From Siphonodentalium dalli (lineage: Eukaryota > Mollusca > Scaphopoda > Gadilida > Siphonodentaliidae), in the NCBI GenBank assembly GCA_032622095.1, contig CP136063.1, forward strand, positions 116,828,723 to 116,892,722: a DNA stretch of 64,000 nucleotides, in the 5' to 3' direction. Both the position numbers and the translations under genes were made by a program. The notes below the pieces were generated by a model. It saw only the letters and a program-made list of their open reading frames with translations. It was not told where the DNA came from and ran no database searches. Within the stretch, counting starts at the first letter, position 1; each line of letters opens with the position of its first letter. Shown piece after piece: positions 1 to 13,737 of the stretch.

Positions 1-240
1 AAAACGTCAAATAAGGGGCATAACTCCGGTGAAAATTGGCGGGCGGAACCCAAATTCGAACTTGAACTTACTTTTCGGCTAATAAACCCACATACCAAAT
101 TTTATTGAATTTGGTTCACTCTAACTAAAGTTATCATCCGGAAACCAGGTTAACGGACGGACGCCCGGACGGACAGACCAATACTATAATGCGGCCGTTT
201 TTTTCAAACGGGCGTATAAAAATCAAACTTGTTAAATATA
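1..240 (+). repeat. Pearl/HINE-like repeat tail with CGGACGGACG tract
   Basis: The text has a unit ending (GGGGCATAACTCCGG, ATACCAAATTTTATTGAA), then CGGACGGACGCCCGGACGG, then a hairpin-like end (GGCCGTTTTTTTC, AAACGGGCGTATAAAAA). The same design recurs at 5.6, 47 and 57 kb with different sequence. It is cut by the window start. Confidence 0.55.
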
Positions 241-1780
241 AAGGGTGTTTAATGGTACACTATTCATTATATGGTTCGAATAAAGAGCGTTTGCTTTACG
301 TCTATGCGAAACAAAGAAAACAGCTAAAAGTCGATCTGATGACGGTAAGATTGTGCCGACTATGAGGTGTGTATATCAGTATTTGGTGTCACTATCGGCC
401 ACTACAATATACAACAGTCTTGGGGTTCAAATGCGCCATGTCCGTTCAAAAGTCAAATATCTATATTAAAATGAGAAATCAGTCACCACCACATAAGGTA
501 CAATAACTGAACGGTTGTATTCAATCGTGTAACCCATTCACGGTGTACTTATGCACAAAGGGTCGATAGGGGACGTGGCGAGAGGGTGGGGTGTATCACC
601 CCAACTTTTGTCAACAGTTGGATATTGCATATACCTAACACACCAAAACATACGTTCAAATTATTCTGTCATTCAGTTTGATTTTCCAAAAATGTATTAG
701 TGCGGATTTTTTTTTATAGTTTTAGACCAACATTTGCAAATATTCCTACTTTTGGTAGAAAAACATTCGGGCTATATGGTCAACAGCAGGTTTGAAATAT
801 CCAACAAATGTAAAGCTTGAGGAAAGTCAATAATTTATCAATTTTCATGTTCAGATTTCAAAACGTTCTCACACCAGACCGAACCATGGTCGACCCGGTA
901 TGCCCTGGTCTAACCACATTCAGTGGCTCGTCAATACTGATCATTGATTTGTGAAAAACAAACCAGGGCGTGAATTTGCCTGGTGTTAGACCACTAGATG
1001 TTATGATTTTGCAATTGCCAGGTTCATATCTACAAAACTGTTCTCGTACTGCATGGTCGGCAAGGTGGACCCCACCCCTTCTCAACAAGACTACTGATCC
1101 ATTTAGAACAGTCCACAATAATATTCAGGACAGTGAAGGATCAGTTGGGGGGAATCAGAGCCCAACGGCGTGCACAATTTGAATTACGCACAAACATCTG
1201 TTTGGTGTGGTTTAAGGGGGTGTAGAGTTGGGAATTTGAAGGTGGACACACCTTCTCAACGCGGAGACCCCCTATAATTACGTCCCTGTGTCGAGACTGC
1301 GAATAGCACCGCCAACTCACTCTCTTAATCATATGTCGAGAATCCCGGGGTTAGCCCCCCCAAATCACATTCCCAAAAAATAACATGTCATTACTTGAGT
1401 GAAGACAGTTGTCAGTAAAGAAATCGGCGTTCCATAGTTATCTTAGTGTTAGAAGCCGCCTCGATACTTTGAACATAAAACATGGCTTAAATGACAAATG
1501 TATCAATGAGATTTGGCAATTAAATCGTGCAATAAATAGATTAATGCATAGCTGACTGTTATTTCGTAGAACTAATGTACTTTTGAGTGAGAAAACTTTA
1601 GCGAAAGACTACCAGTCAATGGGATACATCTACCCGTTCCAAATCCCTATCGCTTTATGTGCTGCATTCAAAGTACGCAAATGACCGTGACGATTTTCAC
1701 CGATCTACCGGTACCCGTACCCGTCCGACGGGTATCGCAAACTCGCTACTTACTGATAAGGAATTCTCTTTGGACAGTAC
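241..1780. other. Non-coding stretch, nothing recognised
   Basis: The stretch holds only short chance frames on both strands. Motifs such as ATAAAGAGCGTTTG recur at 3690 and 5345, so part of it is old repeat. Confidence 0.5.
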
Positions 1781-2060
1781 ATACAGCTATGCTCTAATTA
1801 ATCGACCCTCCTTAACGAGGTTGACATGCGGTATGACCGCGGTGTAATACCGCGGTCGGGCGGTGTAATACCGCCTGACCGCGGTGTAATACCGTCTGAC
1901 CGCGGTGTAATAACGTCTGACCGCGGTGTAATAACGCCTGACCGCGGTGTAATAACGCCTGACCGCGGTGTAATAACGCGGTCAGTTTTTTGGTACCGCG
2001 GTGTCATGTGGTAAGGCATTTCATGACCGCGATTGACTTACGCCGTAACGAATTTCATGA
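1781..2060 (+). mobile_element. Palindromic CCGCGG-array element, copy 1
   Basis: It begins ACAGCTATGCTCTAATTAAT and holds about seven 21-bp units of the form TGACCGCGGTGTAATAACGC. The unit contains palindromic cores ACCGCGGT. Reverse-oriented homology to 13455-13737 includes the non-repetitive end, so the two are copies of one element. Because the unit is palindromic and 21 long, both strands show seven-residue 'protein' repeats that are artefacts. Confidence 0.75.
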
Positions 2061-5000
2061 CCGCGATGTCTTATAATAACTGCAGAATTGAGATCTTAAT
2101 TAAACCCTTTCATGATGGGAGCTGCGCTGATGCAGCATCACATATACTGGGGAACCTTGCATATATATGAGACAGTGACCTCAATGACCTCTTATCAAAA
2201 GCCGACATAAAAAATCTGTCGACAGTAAACAAGTGTTGCGTCACTGTCTCTACAGTTGAGTTCAAGATAATGTGGTATAACATCAAAATCACTTCCCCAA
2301 ACGGAGATCTCGCGTAGAATTCTTGTATTTTATTAATTGGATAGGGATATTTACACTAGTAACAATTATTAACATTTTAATTGTTTTTATTTGTAATTAA
2401 ACATTTCGTTCTTGTTTTGATGTGAACGGTCATGCACTCTTCCGAGTTGTAGGCTGTGACGTCATCGTGGCGAATGCCAAAACTCACCTGTGTCTAAGTT
2501 AGCCAGAATTCAGACCCCCTATAACAGTTGTATATGGCGCATGCATATTTGATGAAAAATACTGGGTAAAAAAAGACTTTAGTAGCGAAAGAATTATTGT
2601 GTGTTGGATTAATTAACCCCCAGACAGCCGATACCACCGACAATTAATTCCTTATTCACACATCGGACTTGTCAGCATGCCGACGAAAATGAAACTTATC
2701 TGTGTCGAATGGTCATGTTAACCTCATTTTATATGAAAACACTCTTTATTAATTTCAATTAATTGTTTCTGTTTTTTGTTTTTGTGTGTGTGTTAATTTG
2801 TGATTGGATCATTCGAAATACGCTATTTTACTCTATAAAACTGCATGAGTTCGCTGAAAGTAGGAGGCAATCAATATACAAGGCATAGCTATATCATGTA
2901 TACGATAGACATCGGGTCTTGCATTTCACTGAATCCACCTCGCGCAATCCCAGATCTGCATTAGCAACGATTTTACGATAAAATTAGCACCAAGAAGTTC
3001 CCGAACCCGAGGCATGCATGGCGACATTTCTGAAGGTAACAAATATATTCTTTTGAAATAGATAACGAATTATAAATTTTAACAACATATTTGGTAACTT
3101 GGAATGACAACAACAAACGCTCTTTATTTGTTCCATTTTAGAGAATCAACGGACCTCATTAAATCTTTTGAAACAGATCCATTTTCGGGATTTTTACTGA
3201 ACATCACATTAGTACTAAAAAAACTAAATTTTATTGGGAGTGCTAATTAGCCTGGAGTGACGAAAATTGACTCACGAAAATAAAGTCATTTAGAGTAGTG
3301 TTATATATCCTTATATAGTTCTGGGCACTGTCAGGAAAACATTTATTCGTAGTAATTTAGTACACCGAGTAGGATACCACGTGGCAATGTTTGTCGGAAA
3401 CCTCAGCGCCTCGCAGTGGAATTAATTATTTTTAGAACATCTGGTCAATGAGTACAAACGCTATTGGAAAAACGTTGAGGTTGAACGCTGTGTGTCTCGG
3501 GAATGTCTGCTTGTTCGCGCATGCATGGTACTTGGGCCCTTGCATTCATCATATGTGTATGCATGCCAACCCAGTATGAGAACTTAATATTTGTTGGGTC
3601 CCAAAAGAATATGAAGGCAGTTTCACTGTTTGCACGGCATGACACAGATAAGATCGTTCCGTGTTGATCTATTTCCGATATGTTAGACATAAAGAGCGTT
3701 TCATTCGTGCGAAAAAATTGAAAACAGCTGGAGAATGGTTGTTTATAGAGCACACGAAGCCGGAATGTCAATATTTCGTGTAATTGTCAACCTATCTCAT
3801 ACCTCCTTCCAAATTACGTAGATGGAATTTGGAAGCTCGAATGAGACGGTGCATGTCCGTTTAATTATGACAGTTTAAAACAAACAAAAAATCTGCTGAC
3901 GGCAGCAACTGACCCAACTTGAGTTGTCGCTGACTGAAAGTCCATTCACTCGAACTGAAGGCGAAAGCAGTAGCAATAACTATACAAGCACATCAAAGAG
4001 ATTGCACGTTGCGTAATCCTGCTCGTTCTGTAATTACAAAATAGGTCAAGTGCATGCATGAGCTATATATATTGCAGGTTGACATATGCTGTTGTTTGTT
4101 GGAGGTACATGCACATGCTCGTCCCGTCTTATTGCACGGCAGTCACATAATTATTTCAGTATCAATATGTTTAATAATTAATTGATCACTGATCAGATGG
4201 CGCATTAAATTGTCTGTTTGCTTTCCTTGAATTTTGCATGCCAAAAAGAAGCTGTTGAAACATTCTAGAATTAATTTCTGTTTGCTTATACGAATCAAAT
4301 GTATGTTAAGGGTCAGACGCACGTTTTGTCAAAATTAACTGTTATTTCAAAATGGATCCTCTATTTTTGGTATTTCAAAATGGATTTTCTCAAAATCTGC
4401 CGGTCAAGAATTTCTTCGTGAAATTTGGTACATTCGATTATTGTGAGTGACACAATATTTAAGAACCATTGGATATAATCTTATTTACTTTAGTTTGATG
4501 GAATGTACACTATTTAAAATTTCACTGTTTTCAATTATCAAGAACTCCTGCAAAATAATTTTTCAAAAGTGCAGTTCATATATCACTGATATCTCAAGAT
4601 CATGGGCGGAGACTTAATTATTGATTCGTGAAATAAAATGATTATTTTCATTTAAAAAGGCAACTACCATAAATATTTCTCTAAATTTGGGAATTTTCAT
4701 GTCATGCCTGTTGATCAATGAACAATTGTGCTGAGATGAGTTTTGAATACATCCTGCAGGTTATTTCCTTACATGATAAGAATACAGAGTGTTTGTGTGG
4801 ACGCCTGGACAGTTGGAAAACAGCTAATAAATTTTTATCACCGTTTTTCTTGCACGTGATTTTTCAAAATAAGTTGATCCAAAAGCGAACAATTGCCGTG
4901 CCAGGTCTAAATTATACACATATTTAATACTATATTATATAGTAGGCTAGTATATATAGCTACCATGCAGAGGCAAGCTTCGAGTTTTTTTTTTATTGAA

Positions 5001-5615
5001 ATTGATTCGATGTGAAAACGGGCCGTGGCTCTAACATTGGTTCTAAATCAGAAAGAGATAATGATGAAAATGTCCCCCTTGACATTTAAGCCACGTGGCG
5101 GTTTGCGCTCCAAAATACACCTAATATTATTCGCTTTTGAATTTTTCCCCGATATCGAAATTGGTCGATAAATACTTGAATTAACTTTATACGCGCATCA
5201 TATGTCCCAAAAAAGAGGCATAGAAGTAATGAAAAAAAAACAGCTTTAAACTTAATTGGTGTTTGGAATGGGTACCAAACAAACAAGTCATGTGCATGGC
5301 ATTGGCATGTAACAAAAAGAGCGTTCGTGTTAGTCTATTCCTGATATGGTAGAAATAAAGAGCGCTTGTTTCATTCTATGCGAAAAATTTAAAGTTAGAA
5401 CGTTCCTGTTTGTAACACAAATAAGAATTTGCCGGCCAAACTTTAATAGTCATCGATGACTGGAAGTCTACTCGAACTGAAAGGCGAAAGCAGTCGAAAT
5501 GTTAATACATGCACATCAAAGAGATTACGGCGTTACGTAATCCATGCTCTGCCACTCTGTTTCAAATCATGCACAGTGTGGAAGGTCAGAACACATCTAA
5601 TACATTTGTTTGTCT
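2061..5615. other. Non-coding stretch with diverged local duplications
   Basis: Segments near 3650-4050 and 5310-5570 share motifs in the same order: AAAGAGCGTTTC/AAAGAGCGCTTG, CTCGAACTGAA.GGCGAAAGCAG and CACATCAAAGAGATT..CGT..CGTAATCC. No protein similarity is seen. A TATA-like CTCTATAAAACT lies at about 2832 with no gene attached. Confidence 0.45.
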
Positions 5616-5627
5616 AGCATGTGTTTT

Positions 5628-6180
5628 TATGTTTACCCATACCATAGTATGGTAAACATAGTGTCGTTGTCCGGATTGACCACTCGTCGTTAGTCCGTCC
5701 GTCTGTCTGTCTGGCTGTCTGTCTGTAGACACTTTACGCATGGTGCGATAACTGAAATATTTTCTATCTGATCGGAACCAAATTTTGTATATGAATTTCT
5801 CAGCACCAAATACAGATCGAGTTCGAATATGGGTTCGATCCAAGTTTTTTTTTACGGAGTTATGGCCCTTTTTCGACTTAGAATTCATGCATGCTGCCAT
5901 AACTCAAAAAAAAATAATTTGACTGGTACCAAATCTGGTATGCGAGTTTCTCAGCCCAAAATACGTATCGAGTTCGAATATGGGTTTGATCTGAAATTTT
6001 TTAATGAAGTTATAGACCTTTGACATAGAATTCATGCATGCTTCCATAAATACACCATTTCTCAACTGATAGGAACCAAATTTTGTATGTGAGTTTATCA
6101 ACTCAAAATACAGATCGAGTTCGAATATGGGTTTGATCCGTTATTTTTTAATGGAGTTATGGCCCTTTTTCAACTAAGAA
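5628..6180 (+). mobile_element. GTCY/151-bp tandem element (HINE/pearl-like), family A
   Basis: The head hairpin GTTTACCCATACCATAGTATG/GTAAAC is followed by GTCCGGATTGACCACTCGTC, a GTCCGTCCGTCTGTCTGTCT tract, then units of about 151-153 bp starting GGAACCAAATTTTGTAT and containing GAGTTATGGCCC. This order (hairpin, GTCY tract, central tandem repeats) is that described for non-autonomous Helentron-type elements; the assignment is by architecture only. Confidence 0.65.
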
Positions 6181-6554
6181 TTGAACAGACATCCCTAGCA
6201 GTCTTCAATTAATTACCAGTGATATGAAGTTTAACTCCTTAGAGAAGGAGATAAGCAGTAATCTGTATTATGAGAAATAGAGTTATTTTTAGCCATCAAT
6301 ATGAGGCCTAACCAGAGATACTTTATACCTGTGGAGAGATAAGAGCTCTGTGTAATTAATTTGCCCTGTTAGCCTGGGTTTCTGAGGAGGTCTCTATGTC
6401 AAGAAAGATGGCTTGCAATAGAAAACTCATAGGGAATAAATTGTGTTTTATCACATAATCTGTCATGTTTGTCCAGTGTTTCACAAAAATCACATACATG
6501 CCCATGCTAGTGGAGATGGGAAAATTGATACTTACCCACAAATGACTAATTTGT

Positions 6555-7285
6555 ATGTTTACCCATACCATAGTATGGTATTAAAACATAGTATCAATGT
6601 CCGGATTGACCACTCGTCGTTAGTCCATCCCATCCGTCCATCTGTCTGCCTGTAGACACTTTATGCATGGTGCGATAACTCAAACATTTTCTATCTGATC
6701 GGAACCAAATTTTGTATATGAATTTTACAGCACAAAAGACAGATTGAGTTTGAATATGGGTTTGATCAGACTATTTTTAAAGGTACTCAATCCGTAAAGA
6801 GGGTCCCCATCTCAACAGATTCCAACAACAACAATCCGATCAGAGGGTCCTATATTACTATTTCTTTGGCTTTGGGGGTAAAAAATATCTGATTCGAGTC
6901 GAGGAACCCATCAAACAAAGCTCAGAGTTATTAGATATTGATTTTTGAAATTTGTTAATTTCTCGAGATGAGTACTAATAATTGCCGTCAATTTTGAAAC
7001 CTGCTCGAGATGATTACACCAAAACTCTATTCAAACAGACAAGGATGGATAACTCTAAAATCAAGTGGCAATTTTGACTACATACTGGGCCAGAAAGAAT
7101 TCCCGATAATGAAAAATAATAGATTTCTAAAATCGATATCTAACAAATCTGAGCTTTGATGGGTGACTTCCTCGACTCAAATCAAATATTTTTGACCCCC
7201 GAAGCCATTGAAATAGTAATTGAGAGGAGTTTTATCGGATTGAGTACCTTTAAGTGAGTTATGGCCCTTTTTCCAAAAAAATATT
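6555..7285 (+). mobile_element. Second family A element, split by a TTAA MITE
   Basis: Head hairpin, GTCC tract and one unit run to 6780. The unit then resumes at 7250 with TTAAGTGAGTTATGGCCC. The gap is filled by the MITE at 6781-7249. A long A/T-rich simple stretch (7285-7440) follows. Confidence 0.7.
6781..7249. mobile_element. TTAA-target MITE, AGGTACTCAATC family, copy 1
   Basis: Ends are AGGTACTCAATCCG and its reverse complement CGGATTGAGTACCT, flanked by TTAA on both sides. The flanks join to give an intact family A unit, like the uninterrupted one at 6139-6175, so the target duplication is read directly. Inside, GGCTTTGGGGG and CCCCCGAAGCC mark long inverted arms. Confidence 0.85.
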
Positions 7286-7450
7286 CACTATTAAAAAAAA
7301 AAAAAAATGGTTTTAATTTCTTGCACAATTTAACATAAAATGAATAAATAAATAAATAACAACAAAAAATGAATAAATAACAACAAAAAAATAATAAAAT
7401 TGTTTTTTTTATAATAATAAAAAAAAAAGTAGTAACAGTAACAGAGTAAC

Positions 7451-7504
7451 TTACTATCGCCAAGGGATGGGTTAACATCTGCCGATTGTGATCGGCCTCT
7501 CGTT
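7451..7504 (+). repeat. Short conserved segment shared with 46387-46442 (reverse)
   Basis: TACTATCGCCAAGGGATGGG and CATCTGCCGATTGTGATCGG then CCTCTCGTT are found almost unchanged at the second site on the other strand, though the surrounding DNA differs. Both sites are on the same side of a family A repeat. Confidence 0.6.
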
Positions 7505-7553
7505 CGATAATGTCATTGTGTTCCCTTGCGGTTATCAATTTCAATACGTTAGT

Positions 7554-10500
7554 TGTAAAGATAAGTTTATAGTAAATTCTAACATGCCCATAGTTTAAAC
7601 GCGATCGCATTGCATGGTTAAAAAAAACGAACTGAAATTGTCTTGGGCCGCGTTTTTATTCAATTAATTCAGGCGTTAAATTAACGTTGTGGAAGCCACT
7701 ACAATAATTTATTTTTGGTGATTGTTTCAAAGGAATTACTATGAATGTCGGGATAACTTTTCATGGTATAAGTATTAATAAATATACGAAATATTTAATG
7801 TATATAGTTTATATCAATCTTATAATTATATGAGAAATGAACGCTCTTTATATACTTGAAATAACTATTTATAACACGCGGTTATGGCACAGGTCGATTC
7901 CGGCGTCAATTTTGTGAATGACCTTTGATTCAGAATGAAATAACTCTTGCAGAGAAAGTGACAATAAGTAATCATTAACGCAATGAATATCAGTGTAGTA
8001 ACAGCAGTCACAAATTCCCACAAAGTCTGTCGCGCGTGATTCATATAAATAGATTGCAACAGTACTGGTGACGTAATAATTTCTCTATTGATGTAGCTGT
8101 GTTGTTGGTCAGATATCGTTAAAACAAAATTAGTTACCACGATCATATTCCTGTTTGTGAATTTTATGCTGGGGAAATTTCTTATTTTTATAATGTCATT
8201 ACTTTCCCGTGTGGTCATACATTTCAATAATTTACATTAGCCATAAAGATCAGTTCAAGTTGGTTGCATCATTGTCCCATTTTGAAATTTAATTCATGTC
8301 AAATTTTCCATGTAGTCAGTTTCCCCGCCAGACCCGTTCCTGATAATGTTTACATAATACATGTATATGCATTATTAGTTTTCATATATTCTTGTTTTCT
8401 ATTTCGTAGAAGCGCAGTTATTAATTGTATATTTCGATATGTTCAATATAGACTGTAACACTATAACTAATATTAAAAGGGGAAGTTTCCGGATATTTCA
8501 TGAATATATGTTTGGTCAAATGTTAAATTGAGCAATCTAAAAAAATATAACAATTATATATATATTTTTTTAATTTAAATTTTGATGTTAAATTGAGCAA
8601 AAAGATCAATCTAAAACATTCAAAATTCAAATTAAACAAAAATAGTGGTTATTTTTTCATTTTAAAAAAATCAAAGTGTTTAAAGTGATGTGAAACACTC
8701 TGGTAGGGTGATCAAATAGAAATGGAGAATAATCTTGTTCAAATAGTTATTTTTGCAAATATTATATCTAAATTGACAACACACCACGTCATTCTTATAT
8801 ATTATTTAAATGCAGTGACTGTCAATGGCGGAATCACTTTCGTTAGTTTATCGCCGATAGAAGCGTCCTGATTCGAGTAGTAAATATTTACAATTTAGCG
8901 TAGTTCAGACAATGTTTTCTATGGAGTGGTACGGTCGATTTGCTTGAGATTTTCGGTGATGTTAGTAGAATATTACATTCCTCCAGTTGCCATAGCACCT
9001 GAATACTTACTTATCAGTTTCACACACCCGAACAAGTACATAATATGTCTTTAAACTATCAATATGTATAAGCAAAGCGCACCAAGGACAGTGTTTCGTC
9101 TGACATAATCACAAACGCTGATAAATCAATTCAACTATTTCTGCAGATTCCTTGTCTCCTAGCAACCGTAAGCTCATTCCACTAGTGAATATTCGTAAAA
9201 AGTCTACAGCTGACTCTGGAGTGACCATCGGCATCGAACGTGTTACGTAACGTTACGCATGGTGGATTGCGACTGTTTTGTAATTCCTAATTGATTTGTC
9301 CATATACGAAACGTTATACAATGTATATATGAAGGATTTCACTTTGGAATCATGACTGACTAATTTCGTGGTATGAAATTGAGACATCGCAGGTTAAAAT
9401 CCGATGAGAAATAGGTTAAAGACAAACTATATTTTAAATATTCGCAAGTTGAAGATCGGCTTCAGTCATCGCGATCGAGTCAGCACCTAAGAGGTGTTGA
9501 TGAACGTATCAACGAATTTTCTAATTTTCTTGTGGATCGCTCTTTTGCCAACACGTCGATACATGACATGATCGGGGTGGGGGTGGGGGGGGGGGGGATA
9601 TATTTGTGTGTAAAATAATTGCTCAAACCGCTCTCTGGATCGGCATCTTATAGATGTTACCGAATATTTATATGACTTTCGGCCTCATTTGTCGAAGCGG
9701 CTTTTTATGAGAAAGAACTGAATTCATACAAGCCAATAAAACATGATCATGCACCATTGGTTGCGAATAGTTTGGGATTGTTGATAGTAAATTCTACAAG
9801 TAATATGCCTATAGTTTAAACGCGATCACATTGCATGGTTAAAAAAACGAACTGCAATGAATGGTATTGGACGCGTATTCAATTAATTCAGGAGTTAAAT
9901 TAACGTTGTGGAGCCACTACAATAATTTAGTTTTAGTGGTTGTTTCAAAGGAATTATTATGAATGTCGGAATAACTTTTCATGGTAATATAGTATTAATA
10001 AATACACGAAATATTTAATGTATATAGTTTATATCAATCTTATAATTATATGGACAATAAACGCTCTTTATTGATCCATGCTGTTGAATAAATTTTAGGG
10101 TAAATTTATTTCATATATGGTAAACGGACGCCTATACATGTGTTTCAAAGACTGGCATATATACCTGAAATAACTATGTATATTATAACACGCGGTTATG
10201 GCACAGGTCGATTCCACCTGCTTAACTTTTAACATTTCTTGCCGACGTCAAATTTGTGAACCCAAGTATACAAACGACATTTGATTCAGAATGAAATAAC
10301 TCTTGCAGAGAAAGTGACAATAAGTAATCATTAACGCAATGAATATTAGTGTAGTAACAGCGGTCACAAATCCCACAAAGTAAGTCGCGCGTGATTCATA
10401 TAATAAATAGACAACTGGTGACGTAATAATTTCTCTTTTGATGTAGCTGTGTGTTGTTGGTCAGATATCGTTAAAACAAAATTAGTTGCCAAGATCATAC

Positions 10501-12150
10501 TCCTGTTTATGAATTTTATGTTGAGGAAATTTCTGAATTTTTTAATTTAAATTTTTATTGTTAAATTGAGCAAAAACATTCAAATATCAAATTAAACAAA
10601 AATGGTGGTTATTTTTTCATTTTTTTTAAATCAAAGTTTTAAACTATCAATATGTATAAGCAAAGTGCACCAAGGAGAGTGTTTCGTCTAACATAATCGC
10701 AAACGCTGATAAATTCCTAGCAACAACCGTAAGCTCATTCCACTAGTGAGAATATTTGTAGAAAGTCTACAGCTGACTCTGGAGTGACCACCGGCATCGA
10801 ACGTGTTACGTAACGTTACGCATGGTGGATTGCGACTGTTTTGTAATTCCTAATTGATTTGTCCATATACGAAACGTTATATATATGAAGGATTTCACTT
10901 TGGAATCATGACTGACTAATTTCGTCAGTATTATTTGTGTGTAAAATAATTGCTCAAACCGCTCTCTGGGTCGGCATCTTATAGATGTTACCGAATATAT
11001 ATATGACTTTCGGCCTCATTTGTCGAAGCGGCTTTTTATGAGAAAGAACTGAATTCATACAAGCCAATAAAACATGATCATGCACCATCGGTTGCAAATA
11101 GTTTGGGATTGTTGAAAGTAAATTCTACAAGTAATATGCCTATAGTTTAAACGCGATCACATTGCATGGTTAAAAAAACGAACTGCAATGAATGGTATTG
11201 GACGCGTATTCAATTAATTCAGGAGTTAAATTAACGTTGTGGGCCACTACAATAATTTAGTTTTAGTGGTTGTTTCAAAGGAATTATTATGAATGTCGGA
11301 ATAACTTTTCATTGTATTATAGTATAAATAAATACACGAAATATTTAATGTATATAGTTTATATCAATCTTATAATTATATGGACACTAAACGCTCTTTA
11401 TTGATCCATGCTGTTGAATAAATTTTAGGGTAAATTTATTTCATATATGGTAAACGGACGCCTATACATGTGTTTCAAAGACTGGCATATACACCCGAAA
11501 TAAATATGTATATTATAACACGCGGTTATGGCACAGGTCGATTCAGCCTGCTTAACTTTTAACATTTCTTGCCGACGTCAATTTTGTGAACCCAAGTATA
11601 CAAACGACATTTGATTCAGAATGAGAAAGTGACAATAAGTAATCATTAACGCAATGAATCTTAGTGACAGCGGTCACAAAGCAAGTCGCGCGTGATTCAT
11701 ATAAATTGACAACTGGTGATGTAATAATTTCTCTTTTGATGTAGCTGTGTGTTGTTGGTCAGATATCGTGAAAACAAAATTAGTTGCCAAGATCATACTC
11801 TGTTTATGAATTTTATGCTGAGGAAATTTCTGAATTTTTGAATGGCATTACGTTCGCGTGTGGTTACACATTTCAATAATTTACATTAGCCATAAAGACC
11901 AGTTCAAGTCGGTTGCATCATTGTCCCATTTTGAGGTTTAATCCATGGCAACTATTCCATGTGGTCAGTTTCCCCGCCAGATCCGTTCCTGATAATGTTT
12001 ACATAATACATGTATATGCATTATTAGTTTCAATATATGCATGTTTTCTAATTCGTAGAAGCGCAGTTATTCATTGTATATTTCGATATGTTCAATATGG
12101 ACTAACAGCATATACCCACCTCCAAGGCGCCCGTATCTTTAAAATCCGAT
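7554..12150 (+). repeat. Threefold local segmental duplication
   Basis: GCCTATAGTTTAAACGCGAT-type sequence starts copies at about 7580, 9807 and 11129. Shared blocks include TCAATTAATTCAGG.GTTAA, TTATATCAATCTTATAATTA and GCACAGGTCGATTC. Copies 2 and 3 are about 1.32 kb apart and closer to each other; copy 1 lies 2.2 kb before copy 2 and carries extra sequence. Small deletions distinguish them. No coding function is supported. Confidence 0.8.
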
Positions 12151-13440
12151 GAAAATTGGTTAAACACGAATTTTTTTTTAATATTAAAATTGGCAAGTTG
12201 AAGAACGGCCTCATCGCGTTTGAGTCAACAGCTGCGAGGTGTTGCCGTGTTGGTGAACACATCAACTGATTTTATAATTTTCTTCTAGATCGTTCTTTTG
12301 CCAACACGTCGGGTTGACTAGAGCTCTTAATTCATAGTACGGCGTTAGGTGGATTGATAAAAATTATTTCCGTTGATCAATTGCATATAAATTTAAATAA
12401 GTGACATAACTGCTCTATACAAAGCATAATTAGACTCCAATAAGTTCGTAATGTAATCTTCTAGTATATATACACAGAGTATGTATACATCCACCGATAT
12501 GCAGGGACAAATGCAGCGAAATGCAATGCAGCAGTGTTTGGTTAATTATCAGGCGGCATGCACGAGAAAAGAAACATTCAAAACACCAGTCAGTGAGATA
12601 GACAATGTTGTAAACTCTGTCCTTGATGTTGCTACGTCACTGGCCACGTGCGCGTTCGTGATTATTGTCGGGCGGCATTGTTTGATCTTTTCCTGCAACG
12701 TTTGGTAATCGCATGCATTTGCTGTATAGTGGGCAGTTCACACAATACAACATATTTGTTACATATTCTTATCTAATCACGATTCGGATGAAACACATGT
12801 ATCCAATTGGAATGGGGAAAATATCCCTCTATATAAGTCTGTTTCAAGTTGGTTCGCGCAAGATAATTATGCGATCGCCAAATTTCACCGACACAAAAAT
12901 CTGATAATCTGATAATTCTTATAAATATTTTTTAAAGCATCTTGAACAGAGAATAAATAAAGACACTGTGTGGTGGTATATTTAGTTCTTTATTCCGGAT
13001 TTTGTTATCGCGTTGGAGTTGAATGGAGTTGTGTCGGCATATTTGGAATTGAATTTGAAAATTCTCTGTCTCCTTGCATGGCTTACCTGTGGTCGTGTTT
13101 TTTCTGTATAATTCCGCGCAAAAAATCACTGTCCAAATGTTCTAACTGATTTACGTAGGAAAAGACTTGGAAGTATGTCTGAATATAGATCCGAGCATAT
13201 TATCACCCAATTTCCCGCGCCCGCCGAAAGCGGCGACCTCAAGGAATTACGTGCATGGGGACGTCAACCATTGAAGACGTTAGTACTCTAAAATATATTT
13301 AGTTTCACGCGATGAATGAATGTAAGGTCAGTTTCTTAATATATTAACGCATATTATAGACCAACTTGAACAAAACAGATCGAAAATGTCACACAGCCTT
13401 GAGTCTTAAAAAAAAACAGCGAAAATTATTCTTATCGGCA
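12151..13440. other. Non-coding stretch
   Basis: Short open frames at 12481-12708 and 12713-12904 have no recognised motif and no splice partner. Nothing else is supported. Confidence 0.35.
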
Positions 13441-13454
13441 GATTATTCGATCGC

Positions 13455-13737
13455 GGTTGACACGAGGAATGACCGCGGTGTAAGGCCGTCGCGGAAAATA
13501 CTACCGCGGTGCACGCCGGTAACGGACTAGATTACCGCGGTGTACTACCGTATGACCGCGGTGTACTACCGCATGGCCGCGGTGTACTACCACATGACCG
13601 TGGTGTATTACCGCATGACCGCGGTGTATTACCGCATGGCCGCGGTGTACTACCGCATGACCGCGGTGTAGTTGCGGTATGACCGGCCCATAACCTCGTT
13701 AAAGGGGTCGATTAATTAGAGCATAGCTGTAATTATT
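13455..13737 (-). mobile_element. Palindromic CCGCGG-array element, copy 2
   Basis: About nine units of 22 bp read like CATGACCGCGGTGTACTACC. The right end (CCTCGTTAAAGGGGTCGATT, AATTAGAGCATAGCTGT) is the reverse complement of the left end of copy 1. The left end (TTATTCGATCGCGGTTGACA) loosely matches the inverted right end, suggesting short terminal inverted repeats. Confidence 0.75.

Noticed and set aside
1798-2019. Repetitive 'proteins' on both strands (DRGVIT and ITPRSD repeats)
   Set aside because: They are translations of a palindromic 21-base tandem unit, whose length is a multiple of three, so every frame stays open.
3445-3771. 108-codon minus-strand frame
   Set aside because: No motif or splice partner is seen, and part of it overlaps a diverged non-coding duplication.
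8264-12152. Similar small proteins at 8264-8458 and 11913-12152
   Set aside because: They lie in a segmental duplication, and the differences between copies change amino acids nearly everywhere, so there is no sign of protein-level selection.
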